Shown here: one piece after another, positions 54,540 through 63,605 of the stretch | Numbering within the stretch: the first letter of the stretch is position 1 | Layout: each line of letters opens with the position of its first letter | Translations under genes and position numbers: made by a program | The notes under the pieces: generated by a model | What the model was told of the DNA's origin: nothing | The model's database searches: none | What the model saw: the letters and a program-made list of their open reading frames with translations, nothing else | Assembly (NCBI RefSeq): GCF_001269385.1 | Contig: NZ_CXOO01000010.1 | Span: forward strand, 124,001 to 188,000 | From: Limnohabitans sp. DM1 | GTDB lineage: Bacteria > Pseudomonadota > Gammaproteobacteria > Burkholderiales > Burkholderiaceae_C | Direction of reading: 5' to 3' | DNA length: 64,000 nt

Positions 54540-55244
54540 ATGAACGCGACTGAACGTGACCAATTGCAGCAATTTTTGAGCGCTTTGCGCCAGACCCGTG
54601 CCGACCCGAAAGACCCCACGGCCGACGGCCTGATCCGCGAAGCGGTCAGTGCACAAGCCGACGCGCCTTATTTGCTGGTGCAGCGGGCCATGGGTTTGGG
54701 CGTGGCGCTGGATGCCGCCCAGATGCGCATTGCGCAATTGGAAACGCAATGCGCCCAGCAATTGGCCCAGTTGGCCCAACTGCAAGCCACCCAAGCGACA
54801 CAAGCGCCGACACCCGCTGCCAGCGGGTCTTGGATGTCGGGTACCCAAGCCTGGGGCCGTGGGGCAGAAACACCCGCACAGCAGATGCCTGCCACCGCAC
54901 CCTCCGCAGCCACAACCCGTTTTGCCACCAACCCGCTTGCGGCTGCACGCCCAGCGGCCATGCCTGCCCAAACCCAAGCCGCCCCTGCCACCACCAGCGC
55001 CTGGGGCGGCGGCATGATGGCCCAAATGGCGACCACCGCAGCGGGTGTGGTGGCAGGTGGCTTGTTGTTTCAGGGCGTGCAAAGCCTCATGGGGCAGCAC
55101 AAGCCCTCGCCCGAGTCCAACGCCAACGCCACATCCCCTTCGAGCAACGCCCCAGAAGAAGACATGCCCGGTCTGGTGTCGCCTCAGGCCGCAGCAGACG
55201 ATGCAGGTGACGCTTCTTGGGACGCAGGTGAAGACTGGGCTTGA
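54540..55244 (+). CDS. DUF2076-family protein
   Basis: A 234-residue protein. The N-terminal part is DUF2076-like, with NATERDQLQQFLSALRQ, then PYLLVQRAMGLGVALDAAQ and a short coiled coil LETQCAQQLAQLAQLQA. The middle is Ala/Pro/Thr-rich, and MMAQMATTAAGVVAGGLLFQ followed by GVQSLMG is the conserved hydrophobic segment. The acidic C-terminus ends DASWDAGEDWA. The function is unknown; members are thought to be periplasmic or membrane-associated. A small membrane protein gene follows. Confidence 0.85.
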   Translation: MNATERDQLQQFLSALRQTRADPKDPTADGLIREAVSAQADAPYLLVQRAMGLGVALDAAQMRIAQLETQCAQQLAQLAQLQATQATQAPTPAASGSWMSGTQAWGRGAETPAQQMPATAPSAATTRFATNPLAAARPAAMPAQTQAAPATTSAWGGGMMAQMATTAAGVVAGGLLFQGVQSLMGQHKPSPESNANATSPSSNAPEEDMPGLVSPQAAADDAGDASWDAGEDWA

Positions 55245-55289
55245 CGCCCCGCCCTGCTGCCCTCGTCTTACACCCCCAGAAAGCCTCAC

Positions 55290-55430
55290 ATGGACCCCAA
55301 TCGTCCCCCGCACACCTCCAAAAGCCTTGAGGACGTGGTGCTCAAATTCATCGAAAAAAACAACCGCGCCATTTGGGCGGTGATTTTTGCCATTGCCTTG
55401 GCGGTGATCTACAGCATGAACGCCAACTGA
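55290..55430 (+). CDS. Small single-pass membrane protein
   Basis: A 46-residue open frame: MDPNRPPHTSKSLEDVVLKF, then IEKNNRAIW and the hydrophobic AVIFAIALAVIYSM. The polar N-terminus and one C-terminal membrane helix give it the look of a tail-anchored small protein. It starts 45 bases after the DUF2076 stop with the same codon style and is probably cotranscribed. No family is recognised. Confidence 0.6.
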   Translation: MDPNRPPHTSKSLEDVVLKFIEKNNRAIWAVIFAIALAVIYSMNAN

Positions 55431-55486
55431 AGCCCTCCAAGTTCAACGGTTCAAGGTCATGGGATGGCCTGCGACAATCACGGCCC

Positions 55487-56446
55487 ATGCACCTGATCAT
55501 TCCCTTCGCAGCCAGCCACAACCTCATCGGCCCCGAGGTTTGGGCTGGTTTGCAGCTCCCCCATTTGCAAGCATTGCTGACTTTGTTGCAGCGCCAGCAG
55601 GTGCTGCAAGACTACGAAGCCACACCGCTGCACCTGCCTCATGAACGCTTGCAAGCCCAGGCCCTGGGCTGGGCACCTGACGCCCCCACCCTGCCATGGG
55701 CCGCTTGGCACCAAGCGCAACAAGGCCAGGTCTGTTCCGCGCCCCAAGCCTGGATGACGCCCTGCCACTGGCAAATCGGCATGGACCAGGTGGTGATGGC
55801 CGACCCCGCGCATTTGCACCTGTCTGACGAAGAGTCGCAACACCTTTTGCAAGCCATGCAACCGTTTTTGCAGGAAGACGGCCTGCAGGTGACCTGGCAC
55901 AGCGCCTTGCGCTGGCACGTCCAGGGCGCGCTGCTGGCTGAGCTGCCCACCGCCTCGCTCGACCGGGTGATTGGCCAGAACGTGAAAGAGTGGATGCCCC
56001 AGCACCCCGCCGCCCTGCCCCTGCAGCGCCTGCAAAGCGAGATGCAGATGCTGCTCTACAACCACCCGGTCAACGACGCCCGCGACGCCCGCAGGCAGCA
56101 CACCGTCAACGCCTTTTGGCTGCATGGAGCGGGCACCCTGCCTGCCGCTTCAAGCCCCATGACCGAGACAGCGACCGTGTCGGACGCCCTGCGCTCCAGC
56201 GCATTGCATGGCGATGTGCAAACCTGGCGGCAAGCCTGGCAGCAGCTCGATGCCACGGCCGTGGCCGACCTGTTGCAACACCTCAAAGCCACGGGCCAAG
56301 GCCAGCTCAGCCTGTGCAGCGAACACGCGGCCCACACCTACACCGCCGCACCTGCCGCTTGGTACCAGCGCACCACTCGCACATTAACCCGGCTGTTCCA
56401 GAAACCTTCACCTGCAGCGGCCCTTCAAGCCCTCATCACCCACTGA
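55487..56446 (+). CDS. RpfE-like protein of unknown function
   Basis: A 319-residue soluble protein. The N-terminus MHLIIPFAASHNLIGPEVW and the central TPCHWQIGMDQVVMADPAHL are conserved in proteins annotated as RpfE-type regulators or phosphoglycerate-mutase-like in Burkholderiales, commonly next to recJ as here. I recall that rpfE and recJ are also neighbours in Xanthomonas. No catalytic activity can be assigned. It starts at the ATG 55487; longer frames overlap the small membrane gene. recJ begins seven bases after its stop. Confidence 0.7.
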   Translation: MHLIIPFAASHNLIGPEVWAGLQLPHLQALLTLLQRQQVLQDYEATPLHLPHERLQAQALGWAPDAPTLPWAAWHQAQQGQVCSAPQAWMTPCHWQIGMDQVVMADPAHLHLSDEESQHLLQAMQPFLQEDGLQVTWHSALRWHVQGALLAELPTASLDRVIGQNVKEWMPQHPAALPLQRLQSEMQMLLYNHPVNDARDARRQHTVNAFWLHGAGTLPAASSPMTETATVSDALRSSALHGDVQTWRQAWQQLDATAVADLLQHLKATGQGQLSLCSEHAAHTYTAAPAAWYQRTTRTLTRLFQKPSPAAALQALITH

Positions 56447-56453
56447 TCACCCC

Positions 56454-58163
56454 ATGAATTTGCTCACCCGAGATGTGCCCCCCCGCAGCGCCTGGGCGCT
56501 GGAACAAGCTGGCATCCACCCCCTGCTGGCCCGCCTGTATGCCGCCCGTGGCGTGTTGTCCAAAGACGAACTGGACGACGCACTGAACCTGCTGCTGCCC
56601 CCGGCCGGCATGCTGGGCACGCAAGCAGCCGCCCAGCTGCTGGCCGACGCCATCGCGCACAACAAGCGCCTGTGCATCGTGGCCGATTACGACTGCGACG
56701 GCGCGACCGCCTGCGCCGTGGGCGTTAGCGGCCTGCGCATGCTGGGTGCACAGAACGTGAGCTATCTGGTGCCGGACCGCGTGGTTGACGGCTACGGCCT
56801 GACCCCACCGATTGCCGAGCGGGTGCACGCGCAAGGCGCGGACGTGCTGATCACCGTGGACAACGGCATCGCCAGCGTGGCGGGTGTGCAAGCGGCGCAA
56901 GCCCTGGGCCTGCAGGTGCTGGTGACCGACCACCATTTGCCCGGCAGTGAACTGCCCAAAGCCGAAGTCATCGTCAACCCCAACCAGCCGGGTTGCAGCT
57001 TTGTCAGCAAATCCATCGCGGGTGTAGGCGTGATGTTTTATGTGCTGCTGGCCCTGCGTGCTGAGCTGCGCCAGCGCGGTGTGTTTGACGCGAGCACCCA
57101 ACCCAGGCTGGACGCCTTGCTGCCGCTGGTGGCTTTGGGCACCGTGGCCGACGTGGTCAAGCTCGACGCCAACAACCGCCGCCTGGTGGCCCAAGGCCTG
57201 CGCCGCGTGCGGGCCGGGGCCTTGCCGCCCGGCATGGCCGCGCTCATGCGTGCGGCCAGCCGCGAAACCGCCAAGGCCACGACCTTTGACTTTGGCTTTG
57301 CCTTGGGGCCGCGCATCAACGCCGCAGGCCGCCTGGCTGACATGACGCTGGGCATCGAGTGCCTGCTGACCGACGACGCGGGCCGCGCCGACGAGCTGGC
57401 CAAACAACTGGACGCGATCAACCGCGAACGCCGCGTGATCGAGGGCGACATGCGCGAGATGGCCATGGAGATGGCCGAGTCGCTGTTTGACGAAGGCGAC
57501 GAGCCGCCACCGGCGATTTGTGTGTTCGACCCGGACTTTCACGAAGGCGTGGTGGGCATCGTGGCCTCGCGCATCAAGGACAAGCTGCACCGCCCCACCT
57601 TTGTGTTTGCGGCCAGCAGCGCCCCGGGCAAAGAGCACGAACTCAAAGGCTCGGGCCGCTCGATTGCGGGCTTTCATTTGCGCGACGCGCTCGATCTGGT
57701 GGCCAAACGCGCCCCGGGCGTGCTGCTGCGCTTTGGCGGCCACGCCATGGCGGCAGGCTGCACGATTGCCGAAGAGCACCTCGATGTGTTCGAGGAAACG
57801 CTGAACCAGGTGGCCATGGAATGGCTGGACGCGGCCACGCTGCAACGCCGCCTGGAAACCGACGGGCCGCTGCCCGCCGAATACCGCCGGGTAGATTTGG
57901 TGGACATGCTCCACCACGAAGTCTGGGGCCAGGGCTTTGCGCCGCCCGTGTTTTGCGAAGAGATCGAGGTCGTGTCGCAGCGCCTGGTGGGTGAGAAACA
58001 CCTGTCGCTGAAGATGAAACACCAAGGCCAGCCGGTCGACGGCATCTGGTTTGGCCGCACCGAGCCTTTGCCTGCGCGGGTGAAGTTGGCTTACCGACTG
58101 GATGCCGATGAGTGGCAGGGCCAAAAACGCGTTCGCTTCCTGATTGAAGGCGCCGAACTGTAA
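56454..58163 (+). CDS. recJ: Single-stranded-DNA-specific exonuclease
   Basis: 5'-3' exonuclease acting in recombination and repair. It has 569 residues, normal for RecJ. DHH-family motifs are visible: VADYDCDGATACAV near residue 78, the metal site VTDHHLPGSELP near 160, and the DHHA1 domain with GSGRSIAGFHLRDAL and RFGGHAMAAGCTI near 420-430. It is followed by about 460 bases of repeats and no gene. Confidence 0.96.
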   Translation: MNLLTRDVPPRSAWALEQAGIHPLLARLYAARGVLSKDELDDALNLLLPPAGMLGTQAAAQLLADAIAHNKRLCIVADYDCDGATACAVGVSGLRMLGAQNVSYLVPDRVVDGYGLTPPIAERVHAQGADVLITVDNGIASVAGVQAAQALGLQVLVTDHHLPGSELPKAEVIVNPNQPGCSFVSKSIAGVGVMFYVLLALRAELRQRGVFDASTQPRLDALLPLVALGTVADVVKLDANNRRLVAQGLRRVRAGALPPGMAALMRAASRETAKATTFDFGFALGPRINAAGRLADMTLGIECLLTDDAGRADELAKQLDAINRERRVIEGDMREMAMEMAESLFDEGDEPPPAICVFDPDFHEGVVGIVASRIKDKLHRPTFVFAASSAPGKEHELKGSGRSIAGFHLRDALDLVAKRAPGVLLRFGGHAMAAGCTIAEEHLDVFEETLNQVAMEWLDAATLQRRLETDGPLPAEYRRVDLVDMLHHEVWGQGFAPPVFCEEIEVVSQRLVGEKHLSLKMKHQGQPVDGIWFGRTEPLPARVKLAYRLDADEWQGQKRVRFLIEGAEL

Positions 58164-58185
58164 AACGGGCTGTGCGGTCACAGCG

Positions 58186-58348
58186 GAAACGTCGGAGCTG
58201 AAGCTGCCAACCTACATCAGCGGCTTTCACTGCGAGAAACTTGCAACGCGGCAATCCATGATTCCGTCATCGCGAGGAGCTTGCGACGCGGCGATCCAGA
58301 ATCGATGGCAGAGCAGACACTGGATGGCCACGCTGCGCTCGCAATGAC
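58186..58348. repeat. Cluster of family C and family D repeat fragments
   Basis: 58191-58215 matches one arm of the family C unit (GTCGGAGCTGAAGCTGCC). 58258-58348 is a family D pair: GTCATCGCGAGGAGCTTGCG near the start and CTGCGCTCGCAATGACGC near the end, which are imperfect inverted halves. The first half matches 15041-15080 as reverse complement. Confidence 0.75.
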
Positions 58349-58408
58349 GCACGGGGGGGGGCACTGCATTGCCGCGCTCCGCACGCAATGACACACAGGG
58401 GTATTCAT

Positions 58409-58582
58409 ATTGATCCGGCCCTGTGAAGTTTGCAGGGTGACTTCAACCTTGCACCTTGTGGGAGCCAGCCCTGCTGGCGATCAGACGCTTGTGGACCAAA
58501 GGCTTTTCGCTTGGCTGGCAAGCTCCCACAAAATCCTCGCAACGGGCAACACACGGCTCAGACTTCAACGGGCCGAATCAAT
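58409..58582. repeat. Extragenic inverted repeat, family B, inverted copy
   Basis: Opposite orientation to the copy at 54264. It begins ATTGATCCGGCCCTGTGAAG and ends ACTTCAACGGGCCGAATCAA. Both inner and outer arms are present. A family C fragment follows at about 58590-58625. It lies between the convergent recJ and gcdH genes. Confidence 0.85.
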
Positions 58583-58636
58583 AAGTTGTTGCAGGTCGGA
58601 GGTCTAAGACCCCGACATGGGTTGGCAGGACAGCGA

Positions 58637-59821
58637 TCAGTTGGAAAACGCCGCAATCCCGGTGATGGCGCGGCCCAGGATCAGGGCGTGCACGTCGTGC
58701 GTGCCTTCGTAGGTGTTGACCACTTCCAGGTTCACCAGGTGGCGGGCCACGCCGTATTCGGCGCTGATGCCGTTGCCGCCCATCATGTCGCGGGCCAGGC
58801 GAGCGATGTCGAGCGCCTTGCCGCAGCTGTTGCGCTTGAGGATGGAGGTGATTTCGACTGAAGCCGTGCCTTCGTCCTTCATGCGGCCCAGACGCAAGCA
58901 GCCTTGCAGGCCCAAGCTGATCTCGGTCATCATGTCGGCCAGTTTTTTCTGGATCAGCTGGTTGGCGGCCAAGGGGCGACCGAACTGCTGACGGTCCATC
59001 ACGTACTGGCGGGCGCGGGTGTAGCAGTCTTCGGCGGCACCCAAGGCGCCCCAGGCGATGCCATAGCGTGCGCTGTTGAGGCAGGTGAACGGGCCTTTCA
59101 AGCCGCGCACTTCGGGGAAGGCGTTTTCTTCGGGGCAGAAGACTTCGTCCATGACGATTTCGCCGGTGATGGAGGCACGCAGGCCCACCTTGCCGTGCAC
59201 GGCCGGGGCCGACAGGCCTTTCCAGCCTTTTTCGAGGATGAAGCCGCGAATGGCACCTGCGTCGTCCTTGGCCCAGACCACGAACACGTCGGCGATCGGG
59301 CTGTTGGTGATCCACATCTTGGCGCCGGACAGGCTGTAGCCGCCGGGCACTTTCTTGGCGCGGGTGATCATGCTGCCAGGGTCAGAGCCGTGGTTGGGTT
59401 CGGTCAGGCCAAAGCAGCCGACCCACTCGCCACGGGCCAGTTTGGGCAGATATTTTTGCTTTTGCGCTTCGGTGCCGAAATCGTTGATCGGCACCATCAC
59501 CAGGGACGACTGCACGCTCATCATCGAGCGGTAGCCCGAGTCAACGCGCTCGACTTCGCGGGCCACCAGGCCGTAGCAGACGTAATTGAGGCCCGCGCCG
59601 CCGTACTGTTCGGGGATGGTGGCGCCCAAGAGGCCCAGCTCACCCATCTCGTTGAAGATGGCGCGGTCGGTGGTTTCGTTCAAAAAGGCGTCAGTCACAC
59701 GGGGCAGCAGGCGTTCCTGGCAATAGGCGCGGGCAGCTTCGCTGACCTGACGCTCGTCGTCGCTCAGTTGAGACTCGAGCTGAAAAGGGTCTGACCAGGA
59801 AAAGCGGTGACTGGAACTCAT
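58637..59821 (-). CDS. gcdH: Glutaryl-CoA dehydrogenase-like acyl-CoA dehydrogenase
   Basis: FAD-dependent acyl-CoA dehydrogenase, 394 residues. Blocks are [36 protein letters not shown] and the C-terminal [20 protein letters not shown], whose glutamate is the catalytic base in the family. The features fit glutaryl-CoA dehydrogenase of lysine and aromatic breakdown more than short-chain types. I use the ATG at 59821, with the divergent LysR-type regulator 130 bases away. Confidence 0.92.
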   Translation of the reverse strand: MSSSHRFSWSDPFQLESQLSDDERQVSEAARAYCQERLLPRVTDAFLNETTDRAIFNEMGELGLLGATIPEQYGGAGLNYVCYGLVAREVERVDSGYRSMMSVQSSLVMVPINDFGTEAQKQKYLPKLARGEWVGCFGLTEPNHGSDPGSMITRAKKVPGGYSLSGAKMWITNSPIADVFVVWAKDDAGAIRGFILEKGWKGLSAPAVHGKVGLRASITGEIVMDEVFCPEENAFPEVRGLKGPFTCLNSARYGIAWGALGAAEDCYTRARQYVMDRQQFGRPLAANQLIQKKLADMMTEISLGLQGCLRLGRMKDEGTASVEITSILKRNSCGKALDIARLARDMMGGNGISAEYGVARHLVNLEVVNTYEGTHDVHALILGRAITGIAAFSN

Positions 59822-59951
59822 GATGGCGTCTTTCAAAAAAACAGAAGATGGCACGATCCTAGAGTGAAAGCCGCCATTTATCAAACGATTGTTTTTCACC
59901 CAGATATGATTTTTTGTATCATCAGAAGACATTTCCGACTGCCAACCCGTC

Positions 59952-60863
59952 ATGCGCCGCAAACTCCCCTCCACCCAGGCCCTGATCTGCTTTGAAGCCG
60001 CCGCCCGGCACGCCAGCTTCACCAAGGCGGCGCAAGAGCTGGCCCTGACGCAAGGCGCCGTCTCGCGCCAGGTGGCCACACTGGAAGACATGCTGGGCGT
60101 GCCCCTGTTCAAACGCGGGCAGCACGGCATGCAGCTGACCCCGGCCGGGCAAGACTATGTGCGCCAGATCAGCACCCGGCTGGACGCGTTGGAACGCGAC
60201 ACGCTGGACCTGATGGGCAGGCAAGGCCAGGGCGAGAGCCTGACGCTGGCGGCCGTGCCCACCTTTGCCTCGCGTTGGCTGATTCCCCGCTTGCCCAGTT
60301 TTGCCACAGCCCACCCGCAAACCCCGGTCCACATCGAAACGCGCACCCGCCCCTTCATGTTCAGCGACTCGGGCCTGGACGCAGCGCTGTACGCGGGCAC
60401 GCCCGCGCAGGTGGCGCAATGGGCGGGCACCGAGGCCACCCGCCTGTTTGACGAAGAGGTGCTGCCCGTGTGCAGCCCTGAACTGCTGGGCCAGACCCAA
60501 CCCCTGCGGCCCGAAGAACTGGCGCACTTGCCGCTGTTGCAGCAATCGACCCGCCCCGAAGCCTGGCGCCAGTGGTTTGACGCGCAGGGCGTGGACGCAC
60601 CACGGGCCATGGCCGGACCCAGGTATGAGCTTTTTTCAATGCAGGTGGCCGCCGCCCGCTGCGGCTTGGGGGTGGCGCTCATGCCCACGCTCTTGATTCC
60701 TTCGGAGCTGGCCAGCGGCGAACTCGTGGTGGCCTGCGACCGCCCCTTGCGCGGTCAGCGCGCCTATTACCTGGTGCAACCGCAAGTGGCCCAGCCCCGC
60801 CCCATGCTGGCGCACTTCAAAGCCTGGCTGTTGCTGCAAAAAGAGGTGGGCGAAGCACCCTGA
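59952..60863 (+). CDS. LysR-family transcriptional regulator
   Basis: A 303-residue regulator. The winged helix-turn-helix is at residues 7-60: [20 protein letters not shown], then [19 protein letters not shown] LysR-type substrate-binding domain follows, with [14 protein letters not shown] near residue 105. It resembles GcvA-type members. Its divergent position to gcdH suggests that it controls gcdH (and perhaps itself) from the shared 130-base gap. Confidence 0.92.
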   Translation: MRRKLPSTQALICFEAAARHASFTKAAQELALTQGAVSRQVATLEDMLGVPLFKRGQHGMQLTPAGQDYVRQISTRLDALERDTLDLMGRQGQGESLTLAAVPTFASRWLIPRLPSFATAHPQTPVHIETRTRPFMFSDSGLDAALYAGTPAQVAQWAGTEATRLFDEEVLPVCSPELLGQTQPLRPEELAHLPLLQQSTRPEAWRQWFDAQGVDAPRAMAGPRYELFSMQVAAARCGLGVALMPTLLIPSELASGELVVACDRPLRGQRAYYLVQPQVAQPRPMLAHFKAWLLLQKEVGEAP

Positions 60864-60880
60864 GCAGCGTGCAAGGCCCA

Positions 60881-60913
60881 CAAACGTCGGGGTCTTCGAC
60901 CACCGACCTACAA
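60881..60913. repeat. Family C repeat fragment
   Basis: ACAAACGTCGGGGTCTTCGA and CCACCGACCTACAA resemble the arms of the 50071 repeats. A further similar piece, TAGGTCGGTACTCG, follows near 60928. Nothing else is seen in 60914-61002. Confidence 0.6.
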
Positions 60914-61002
60914 ATACCTGGCCGTTTAGGTCGGTACTCGCAGAGTCCGATCAACGGGGTGACGGTGCACCCATTCATGCTTCAGCGAGTCGGATCAATA
61001 TA

Positions 61003-61173
61003 GATTCCGCCCGATGAAGTCTGAACGGTGTGCTGCCAGTTGGGAGGATTTAGTGGGAGCTTGCCCTGCAAGCGAAAAACCTGTGGTCCACAAGCGCCTG
61101 ATCGCCAGCAGGGCTAGCGCCCACAAGTTGCAAAATTGAAGTCACCCTGCAATCTTCAGCGAGTCGAATCAAC
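61003..61173. repeat. Extragenic inverted repeat, family B, diverged copy
   Basis: Same order of arms as the copy at 54264, with more substitutions: begins GATTCCGCCCGATGAAGTC and ends CTTCAGCGAGTCGAATCAAC. Its left border is flanked by an extra short piece (TTCAGCGAGTCGGATCAATA). It lies between the convergent LysR and acyl-CoA synthetase genes. Confidence 0.8.
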
Positions 61174-61177
61174 AGGC

Positions 61178-62749
61178 TCATGCGTAGCGTTGGCGCAAAT
61201 CGCGCTTGAGCAGCTTGCCGCTGGGGTTTTTGGGCAGTGCATCGGTGAAGACCACGCGCTTGGGCGTCTTGAAACCGGCCATGTGCTGGGCGCAGTGCGC
61301 GATCACCGCCGCCTCGTTCAAGGTCTGCCCGGCCTTGACCACCACCACGGCTGTCACCGCCTCCACCCATTTGGGGTCGGGCAAGCCAATCACGGCCACT
61401 TCGCTCACTTGCGGCAGGCGGTAGATCATTTCTTCCACCTCACGGCTGGCCACGTTTTCGCCGCCAGACTTGATCATGTCCTTCTTGCGGTCCACCACGG
61501 TGATGTAACCCTCGTCGTCGATGATGCCCAGATCACCGCTGTGGAACCAGTCGCCCTCAAACGAGGCCTGGGTGCGCTCGTCGTCGTGAAAGTAGCCCAG
61601 CATCAAATGCGGCGAGCGGTGCACGATCTCGCCCACCTCGCCCACCGCCACGTCCTGCATGTCGTCGTTGACCACACGGGTCTCAACGTTGCGCACGGCT
61701 TTGCCGCACGAACCCGGTTTGCGCAGCTGGTCATCTGGGCCGAGCATGGTGGCCAAGGGTGCGATTTCGGTCTGGCCGTACAGGTTCCACAGCCGCACTT
61801 GGGGCAGGCGCGAGGCCAACTCTTTGAGCACCTCGACCGGCATGATGGACGCGCCGTAGTAGCCCTTGGCCAGTTGGGCAAGTTTGCCCGCATCCATCAG
61901 CGGCGAGCGCAGCAGCGCAATCCACACCGTGGGCGGTGCAAAGAAGCTGGTGATGCCGAACTTTTCGAGCATCGGCAGCAGGTTGTCGGGCGTGGGCTTG
62001 GAGGTGATCACGTTGGTGCTGCCCATGTAAATGGCGGGGCCAAAGAACACATCGAGCTGGGCGCAGTGGTACAGCGGCAGCGCGTGCAGGGCCACGTCGG
62101 CCTCGGCAATTTCGGCATCGATCACGCAGCTGACGTATTGCCACAGCACCGCATCGTGCGTGAGCTGCGCGCCCTTCGGAGAAGACTCGGTGCCGCTGGT
62201 GTAGACGATCTGCACCACGCCGTAACTGCCCAGCTGCACGTCGGGCAGCGCATCCGTGCAAGCAGCCAGCGCATCAAAACTGTGCATGCCCACCACGGGC
62301 TCGCTCGGGTCTTCGGACGGCAGCCAGATGAACTGCTGCACCTGCGTATCCAATTTGCTAGCAGCCTGCGCCAACTCGGCCAGGCCACTGTCGGTGGCCA
62401 GAGTTTTGGCACCCGCGTGGCGCAAAATGAAAGCCACCTCTTCGGCCTTGAGCATGAAGTTGATCGGCACCATGACCGCGCCCCGGCGGGCCAACGCAAA
62501 GCGCAGCGCCGCAAAACCGTGCGAATTGCGGGCCAGCACCGCCACCTTGTCGCCCTCGGCCACGCCGATATGGGCCAGGCCTGCCGCCAGGCGCGTGACC
62601 AGCGCATCGAACTCGGCATACGTCCAGGTGGTGGCTCCGCACACGATGCCGGTCTTGGTGGGCAAGCGGATCGCGGTGCGGCGCAGTGCATCGGCAATGG
62701 TCTGGCGGCGAACGGCGGGGTGGATGGCGGTCTGGATCACGGGCGACAT
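61178..62749 (-). CDS. Acyl-CoA synthetase (AMP-forming)
   Basis: Activates a carboxylic acid to its CoA thioester with ATP. It has 523 residues. The AMP-binding signature is IVYTSGTESSPKGAQLTH near residue 185; note ESSPKG in place of the usual TGxPKG. Other blocks are LYGQTEIAPLA, GDWFHSGDLGIIDDEGYITV, VDRKKDMIKSGGENVASREV and the C-terminal lysine in NPSGKLLKRDLR. The substrate is probably a fatty or aromatic acid; chain length is not evident. It is divergent from the DUF2889 gene. Confidence 0.93.
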   Translation of the reverse strand: MSPVIQTAIHPAVRRQTIADALRRTAIRLPTKTGIVCGATTWTYAEFDALVTRLAAGLAHIGVAEGDKVAVLARNSHGFAALRFALARRGAVMVPINFMLKAEEVAFILRHAGAKTLATDSGLAELAQAASKLDTQVQQFIWLPSEDPSEPVVGMHSFDALAACTDALPDVQLGSYGVVQIVYTSGTESSPKGAQLTHDAVLWQYVSCVIDAEIAEADVALHALPLYHCAQLDVFFGPAIYMGSTNVITSKPTPDNLLPMLEKFGITSFFAPPTVWIALLRSPLMDAGKLAQLAKGYYGASIMPVEVLKELASRLPQVRLWNLYGQTEIAPLATMLGPDDQLRKPGSCGKAVRNVETRVVNDDMQDVAVGEVGEIVHRSPHLMLGYFHDDERTQASFEGDWFHSGDLGIIDDEGYITVVDRKKDMIKSGGENVASREVEEMIYRLPQVSEVAVIGLPDPKWVEAVTAVVVVKAGQTLNEAAVIAHCAQHMAGFKTPKRVVFTDALPKNPSGKLLKRDLRQRYA

Positions 62750-62764
62750 GGTTCTGACTCCTGC

Positions 62765-63397
62765 ATGGATATGATTGGAAGATTGAACACCAGACCCGCG
62801 AGAATTCCATTGGCACTACCCCCAGCATCCCCCCGAAAACTGTCACATACGCGAACCGTGGTGTACCAAGGCTTTGACCGCGAGGACGGTCTGTGGGACA
62901 TCGAAGCCCAACTGACCGACGTCAAGACCTATGGTTTTGAAGTTTCCAACGAACGGCCCTTTCCGGCCAATGAGCCGATACACAACCTGAAAATCCGCGT
63001 CACCCTCGACAACCAAATGGTCATCCAGGACATCGCCACCTCCATGGACGACATCCCGCACGCCGAATGCACCGGCGCGCCACACGGCATGCACAAGCTC
63101 ATCGGCTGCACCATGGGCCCGGGCTGGCGCAAGATCATCAACCAGCACGTAGGCGGCACCGAAGGCTGCACCCACCTGCGCGAAATGCTGTTCAACATGG
63201 CGACTGCCGCTTACCAGACCCTGCCAGCCGGCCAATGGCAGCGCCGCGAACTGGCAGGCCAGCCCCACCCCGAAATGACCCAAGCGCCCTACTTCCTGGG
63301 CCAATGCCACAGCTGGGCCTATGACAGCCCGACGGTGCAAAGGGCGTATCCGATGTTTTTCAAGCCGAAAGTGGTTGAGGGGACCAATGAATCTTGA
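62765..63397 (+). CDS. DUF2889-family protein
   Basis: A 210-residue soluble protein. The blocks RTVVYQGFDREDGLWDIEAQ, TDVKTYGFEV, the HGMHKLIGCTMGPGWRKIIN region and EGCTHLREMLFNMATAAYQT match DUF2889. The family is common next to acyl-CoA metabolism genes in Betaproteobacteria and has no known reaction. I start at the ATG 62765, 15 bases from the divergent acyl-CoA synthetase start; longer frames lie in its antisense strand. Confidence 0.85.
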   Translation: MDMIGRLNTRPARIPLALPPASPRKLSHTRTVVYQGFDREDGLWDIEAQLTDVKTYGFEVSNERPFPANEPIHNLKIRVTLDNQMVIQDIATSMDDIPHAECTGAPHGMHKLIGCTMGPGWRKIINQHVGGTEGCTHLREMLFNMATAAYQTLPAGQWQRRELAGQPHPEMTQAPYFLGQCHSWAYDSPTVQRAYPMFFKPKVVEGTNES

Positions 63398-63602
63398 AGA
63401 CAAGTTGCTGCCGAACCCCTTGCCCCCCAAATGCCATGCAGACTTTTTAACGCGTAGTTTTGCAGCGATTGAAGACACCATCCAGTCTGGAAATGGTGTG
63501 CCAGCATAACTTGTGATGGCCACACTCGATGCCAAATTGGCGATGGCTCGTCAACTGTTGGCGAATATTAAAAACCGTCAATCCCTAGACGAGTCTCGAT
63601 AA
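63387..63602 (+). pseudogene. Small gene interrupted by an in-frame stop
   Basis: The ATG at 63387, inside the last codons of the DUF2889 gene, opens a frame of 40 codons ending in GVPA and a TAA at 63507. The same frame then continues from 63510 as LVMATLDAKLAMARQLLANI, then KNRQSLDESR and a stop. Without the TAA it would encode about 71 residues with a helical end, the size of a small antitoxin. It converges on the hsdR gene four bases away. I do not recognise a family, and the second half could also be read separately from the ATG at 63516. Confidence 0.5.
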
Positions 63603-63605
63603 ACC

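Noticed and set aside
56436..58181. 581-codon minus-strand frame opposite recJ
   Set aside because: recJ is unmistakable on the plus strand, and the antisense product has no recognisable domain.
59525..59535. A GCGGTAGC core on the plus strand inside gcdH
   Set aside because: It lies in coding sequence on the wrong strand and alone; one such 8-base match is expected by chance in a window of this size.
61136..62764. Very long plus-strand open frame opposite the acyl-CoA synthetase
   Set aside because: It is the antisense of a well-conserved gene in GC-rich DNA. Its product is His/Gly/Gln-rich with no domain; only the part from 62765 onward is a real gene (DUF2889).
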